DNA of 64,000 bases from Sandaracinaceae bacterium (GTDB lineage: Bacteria; Myxococcota_A; Polyangia; Polyangiales; Sandaracinaceae), in NCBI GenBank assembly GCA_020633195.1, contig JACKEC010000014.1, forward strand, positions 62,001 through 126,000, in the 5' to 3' direction. Below are positions 61,074 to 64,000 of the stretch, one piece after another. Position numbers and translations under genes: made by a program. Every line of letters starts with the position of its first letter. Within the stretch, counting starts at the first letter, position 1. The notes below the pieces were generated by a model. The model ran no database searches. It was not told the origin of the DNA and was given only the letters and a program-made list of their open reading frames with translations.

Positions 61074-63029
61074 GTGACCGGGGACACCGTGTCGTTCTCG
61101 CTTCGACTGCTTCTCGCATCCTTCATCGCCCTCGCGGGGTGCGGTAACGAGCGCACGCAGACCGTGACCTTCCAGGTCGCGGCCGGCTCGGACGCGACCG
61201 AGTGCAACGCGGTGATGACGATCGCCGACCCGTGTACGACGGTGCAGGTCTTCGACTCCGAGACGGGCGCGCAGCTCCCGCTCGTCGACGTCTCCGACTC
61301 CGAGCGCAAGACGGTCTTCAAGCTGCAGTTCGAGGGGAACACCGAGCCCCGCTTCGACGTGACGCTCGAGCCCGGGCAGCGCGTGGACGTGCGCGTCGTC
61401 GTCTACGAGAACGACGGCGCGGCGCGCTACGGCGCGTTCCTCGAGGACGTCGACCCGACCACCGGCCCGGTGACGATCCGGCTCTACCCGCATCGGCAGT
61501 GGGCCTGCCCGGGCGACCAGCCGACGACGCCGCGCGCGCTCCACGGCGCGCAGCGGGTCAACGCACACCAGGTGCTGATCTTCGGCGGCGTGCAGGGCTT
61601 CGATCTCGACGCGCTCTCGCTCCGCGATCCGGAGGCGCTCGGCGGGCCGAGCCTCGCGGACGGCGTCGAGGTCTACGACGGGCGCACGCACTCGTTCTCG
61701 AACGTCCCGATCCTCGACTCGGAGGGCAACCCGGCGCGGTTCCGCCGCGTCCTGTTCCACTCCCTCATCGCCGAGAACCCCGGCGACCCCGACAACGTCA
61801 CGCGCGTGCGCGTGATCGGCGGCTACACGGGGGAGGGGCCGATCCTCCACTTCGACAACCTCGGGACCCGCGGGCCGAACGGCGCGCCCTTCGTCCCCGC
61901 CCGCACGGCGCAAACGGCGTTGACGATGGATCTCGTCTACGACCCCAGCGGTCCCACGGTGACCCTCGAGGACGCGGCGTTCGCGATGACCACCGCGCGC
62001 GGCGGGCCGATCCACGTCGCCGACTTCTTCGGCACGGTCGGCCCCACCGATCCCGCCCTCGCGGTGATCAGCCTCGCCCCCGACGCGGGCCGCTTCGCGC
62101 CGACCGCGAACGTCTTCAGCTACACGCGCGAGGGTGAGGCCGCCGACACGCTGCGGACGCTGATGAACGTGCGGCTCGGCCCGGCGGTGCTCACCGTGCG
62201 CGACGGCTTCCTCGTGTGGGGCGGCAACGTGGGCACGCTCACGGCCCGCGCCTCCGCGGGCGAGCTCTTCCCGCCGCGCGAGGATCCGTCGGTCCTCATC
62301 GCCGCGCCGCCGTCGATCCCCGCCCCGACCGCGTTCCACACCGCGACGCGGACCGGTGACGACCAGTTCCTGATCGCGGGCGGCTACCTCCTCTCCGACG
62401 ACCCGGAGGGCACCACGATGTTCAACCAGGTGCCCACGCAGCCGCTCTACTACCTCGAGGTCGGGGCGGGCGGCGTGGTGCAGGCCCGCGTGCTCGACGC
62501 GCCCGTGCACCTGAGCACGATCTTCCACACCGCCACGTCGATCCCGGAGGTCGGCGTGATGCTGCTCGGCGGGGCGGCGGTCGAGCCAGCGGACGCGGCC
62601 GTGGGCACGGGCAACCGCCTCGCGGCGCAGGACCAGGCCGTGATCGTGGCCGGCGCGAGCTACACGGCGCTCCCCGATCTCTCCGAGCAGCGGTGGGGCC
62701 ACACCGCGACGGTGCTCAGCGGCCACCGGCTGCTCGTGGTCGGCGGCTTCGGCCGCGACAACCTCGGGATGAGCCCGAACGCGATGCGCGCGCTGCCCGA
62801 GGCCGAGCTGATGTTCTGGGACGAGGCGCCGCGCGACCTGCTCGCGGGCGAGTGCGAGATGCACGTCGACGAGATGACCGACGGCGCCGTCGATCGCGAG
62901 GACGCGGGGCTGCCGCCCCTCGGCGACGCGGGCGCGCCGCTGCCGATGGACGCGGGCCTCCCCGACGCCGGGCTCGACCCGGACGCGATGGTCCCCGACC
63001 CCGACGCGGGCTTCGACTCCGGGCTGTGA
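61074..63029 (+). CDS. Kelch-like beta-propeller lipoprotein
   Basis: 651 residues. Start GTG at 61074 or, with GGGGA closer by, GTG at 61089; both keep the lipobox signal (IALAGC). An N-terminal beta domain (TVTFQVAAGSDATEC) is followed by Kelch-type units (HQVLIFGGVQGFD, DQFLIAGGYLLSD, GVMLLGGAAVEP, HRLLVVGGFGRDN) that should form a propeller. The end is a DAG-rich tail (DAGLPDAGLDPDAMVPDPDAGF). Surface recognition role is likely; ligand unknown. A terminator follows. Confidence 0.8.
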   Translation: MTGDTVSFSLRLLLASFIALAGCGNERTQTVTFQVAAGSDATECNAVMTIADPCTTVQVFDSETGAQLPLVDVSDSERKTVFKLQFEGNTEPRFDVTLEPGQRVDVRVVVYENDGAARYGAFLEDVDPTTGPVTIRLYPHRQWACPGDQPTTPRALHGAQRVNAHQVLIFGGVQGFDLDALSLRDPEALGGPSLADGVEVYDGRTHSFSNVPILDSEGNPARFRRVLFHSLIAENPGDPDNVTRVRVIGGYTGEGPILHFDNLGTRGPNGAPFVPARTAQTALTMDLVYDPSGPTVTLEDAAFAMTTARGGPIHVADFFGTVGPTDPALAVISLAPDAGRFAPTANVFSYTREGEAADTLRTLMNVRLGPAVLTVRDGFLVWGGNVGTLTARASAGELFPPREDPSVLIAAPPSIPAPTAFHTATRTGDDQFLIAGGYLLSDDPEGTTMFNQVPTQPLYYLEVGAGGVVQARVLDAPVHLSTIFHTATSIPEVGVMLLGGAAVEPADAAVGTGNRLAAQDQAVIVAGASYTALPDLSEQRWGHTATVLSGHRLLVVGGFGRDNLGMSPNAMRALPEAELMFWDEAPRDLLAGECEMHVDEMTDGAVDREDAGLPPLGDAGAPLPMDAGLPDAGLDPDAMVPDPDAGFDSGL

Positions 63030-63030
63030 G

Positions 63031-63052
63031 CCCGCCGGTTGACGCGGGTTTT
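63031..63052 (+). terminator. Rho-independent terminator after the Kelch-like gene
   Basis: CCCGC-N8-GCGGG followed at once by TTTT, starting directly after the stop codon. This is the clearest terminator of the window. Confidence 0.6.
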
Positions 63053-63073
63053 GGGGGGTGCCAGAAACCGCGC

Positions 63074-64000
63074 ATGACCGACCGAGAGAACGTCTACATC
63101 GTCTCCGCCGCGCGTACGCCGATCGGAGCCTTCCAGGGCGCGCTCGCGCCGGTTACCGCGCCTCGCCTCGGCGCCGCCGCCATCACCGCGGCCGTCGAGC
63201 GCTCCGGGCTCGAGGTCGGCGACATCGCCGAGACCTACATGGGCAACGTGCTCACCGCGGGGCTGGGGCAGGCGCCCGCGCGCCAGGCCGCGCGCTACGC
63301 CGGCATCCCGGACTCGGTCCCGGCCACCACCGTGGGCAAGGTCTGCGGCTCGGGCCTGCAGTCCGTGATCCTCGGCACCAAGTCGATCCTCCTCGGCGAC
63401 GCCGACGTGGTGCTGGCCGGCGGCATGGAGTCGATGACCAACGCGCCCTACCTGCTCCCCGCCGCCCGCGGCGGCTACCGCATGGGCCACGGCCAGGTCC
63501 AGGACTCGATGATCCTCGACGGCCTCTGGGACCCCTACGACGACAAGCACATGGGGATGTGCGGCGAGCTCTGCGCCCGCGAGCACTCCTTCACGCGCGA
63601 GGCTCAGGACGCCTTCGCGATCGAGTCCTACCGCCGCGCGCAGGCCGCCCAGGAGGCGAAGCTCTTCGACGCCGAGCTGGTCTCCGTGACCATCGCCGAC
63701 CGCAAGGGCGACGTGGTCGTCGCCGAGGACGAGGAGCCGAAGCGGGCCCGCCCGGACAAGATGCCGTCGCTGCGCCCCGCGTTCGATCGCGAGGGGACCA
63801 TCACGGCGGCCAACGCCTCGAAGATCAACGACGGCGCCTCGGCGCTCGTGCTCGCCAGCGAGTCGGTCGTGAAGGCCCGCGGCCTCACGCCCCTCGCCCG
63901 CGTCGTCGGCTACGGCGGCCACGCGGCCGCGCCCGAGTGGTTCACGACCGCGCCGATCGGGGCGATCCAGGCGGCGCTCGCGAAGACCGGGCTCGGCGTC
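63074..64000 (+). CDS. Acetyl-CoA C-acyltransferase (thiolase), 3' end beyond window
   Basis: First 309 codons of a thiolase; the stop lies outside. Start MTDRENVYIVSAARTPIG is typical. The nucleophilic Cys lies in GKVCGSGLQ (about residue 94), GGMESMTNAPYLLP follows, and TAANASKINDGASALVLAS is the third family signature region. It condenses or cleaves acyl-CoA, in acetoacetyl-CoA formation or beta-oxidation; which one cannot be decided. The final catalytic His/Cys lie beyond the window. Preceded by a terminator, so it probably has its own promoter. Confidence 0.95.
   Translation, partial: MTDRENVYIVSAARTPIGAFQGALAPVTAPRLGAAAITAAVERSGLEVGDIAETYMGNVLTAGLGQAPARQAARYAGIPDSVPATTVGKVCGSGLQSVILGTKSILLGDADVVLAGGMESMTNAPYLLPAARGGYRMGHGQVQDSMILDGLWDPYDDKHMGMCGELCAREHSFTREAQDAFAIESYRRAQAAQEAKLFDAELVSVTIADRKGDVVVAEDEEPKRARPDKMPSLRPAFDREGTITAANASKINDGASALVLASESVVKARGLTPLARVVGYGGHAAAPEWFTTAPIGAIQAALAKTGLGV

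Overview
This is a GC-rich (about 70%), densely coding bacterial chromosome segment. The gene content points to a Myxococcota (deltaproteobacterial) host, probably of the Polyangiales/Sandaracinus type. That assignment is inference from style: serine/threonine kinases fused to AAA and TPR modules, FHA-containing sigma-54 activators, many lipoproteins with Asp-Ala-Gly-rich linkers, a Gram-negative outer-membrane biogenesis cluster, and long 4-bp-overlap operons. No rRNA, CRISPR array, insertion sequence or phage gene was seen.

Layout. (1) 1-3971, minus: RNase J, a lipid-anchored HExxH peptidase and trigger factor, partly translationally coupled. (2) 4114-10032, plus: an outer-membrane barrel protein with an acidic linker, then a kinase/AAA/TPR protein. 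(3) 10036-18738, minus: three parallel beta-helix lipoproteins followed by an FHA sigma-54 activator. A near-consensus -24/-12 promoter lies upstream of the first gene. Divergently, at 18946-22094, sit a Cys-rich lipoprotein and a second FHA sigma-54 activator. (4) 22101-26389: a TPR protein, radA and cstA, the last flanked by a dispersed 35-bp repeat. (5) 26610-44585, minus: gmk, yicC, DUF507, mlaC-like, tolC-like, fabZ, skp, bamA, lolD, an oversized lolC/E, lysS, prfB (with the programmed +1 frameshift), a small barrel protein, a TPR/kinase pair and a PilZ protein. This is largely an envelope-assembly block. (6) 44767-52907, plus: an ECF sigma factor, its coupled membrane partner, a second kinase/AAA/TPR protein and a multi-S1 RNA-binding protein. 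(7) 52966-53280: tRNA-Val(CAC) followed by a duplicated tRNA 3' end and hairpins. (8) 53319-63029: surface lipoproteins (M1 peptidase-like, vWA, Cys-rich, FG-GAP, Kelch-like), including a 45-residue lipoprotein and a gene remnant. (9) 63074-64000: a thiolase cut by the window end.

The most interesting candidate system is 6220-22094. It combines a sigma-54 promoter, lipid-anchored beta-helix proteins carrying an unusual 'PRIPWLEAGEPPV' tether repeat, a regulator joining FHA, a GGDEF-like degenerate domain, AAA and Fis domains, and a neighbouring kinase that could supply the phospho-signal. The parts are visible in the sequence; how they work together is inferred.
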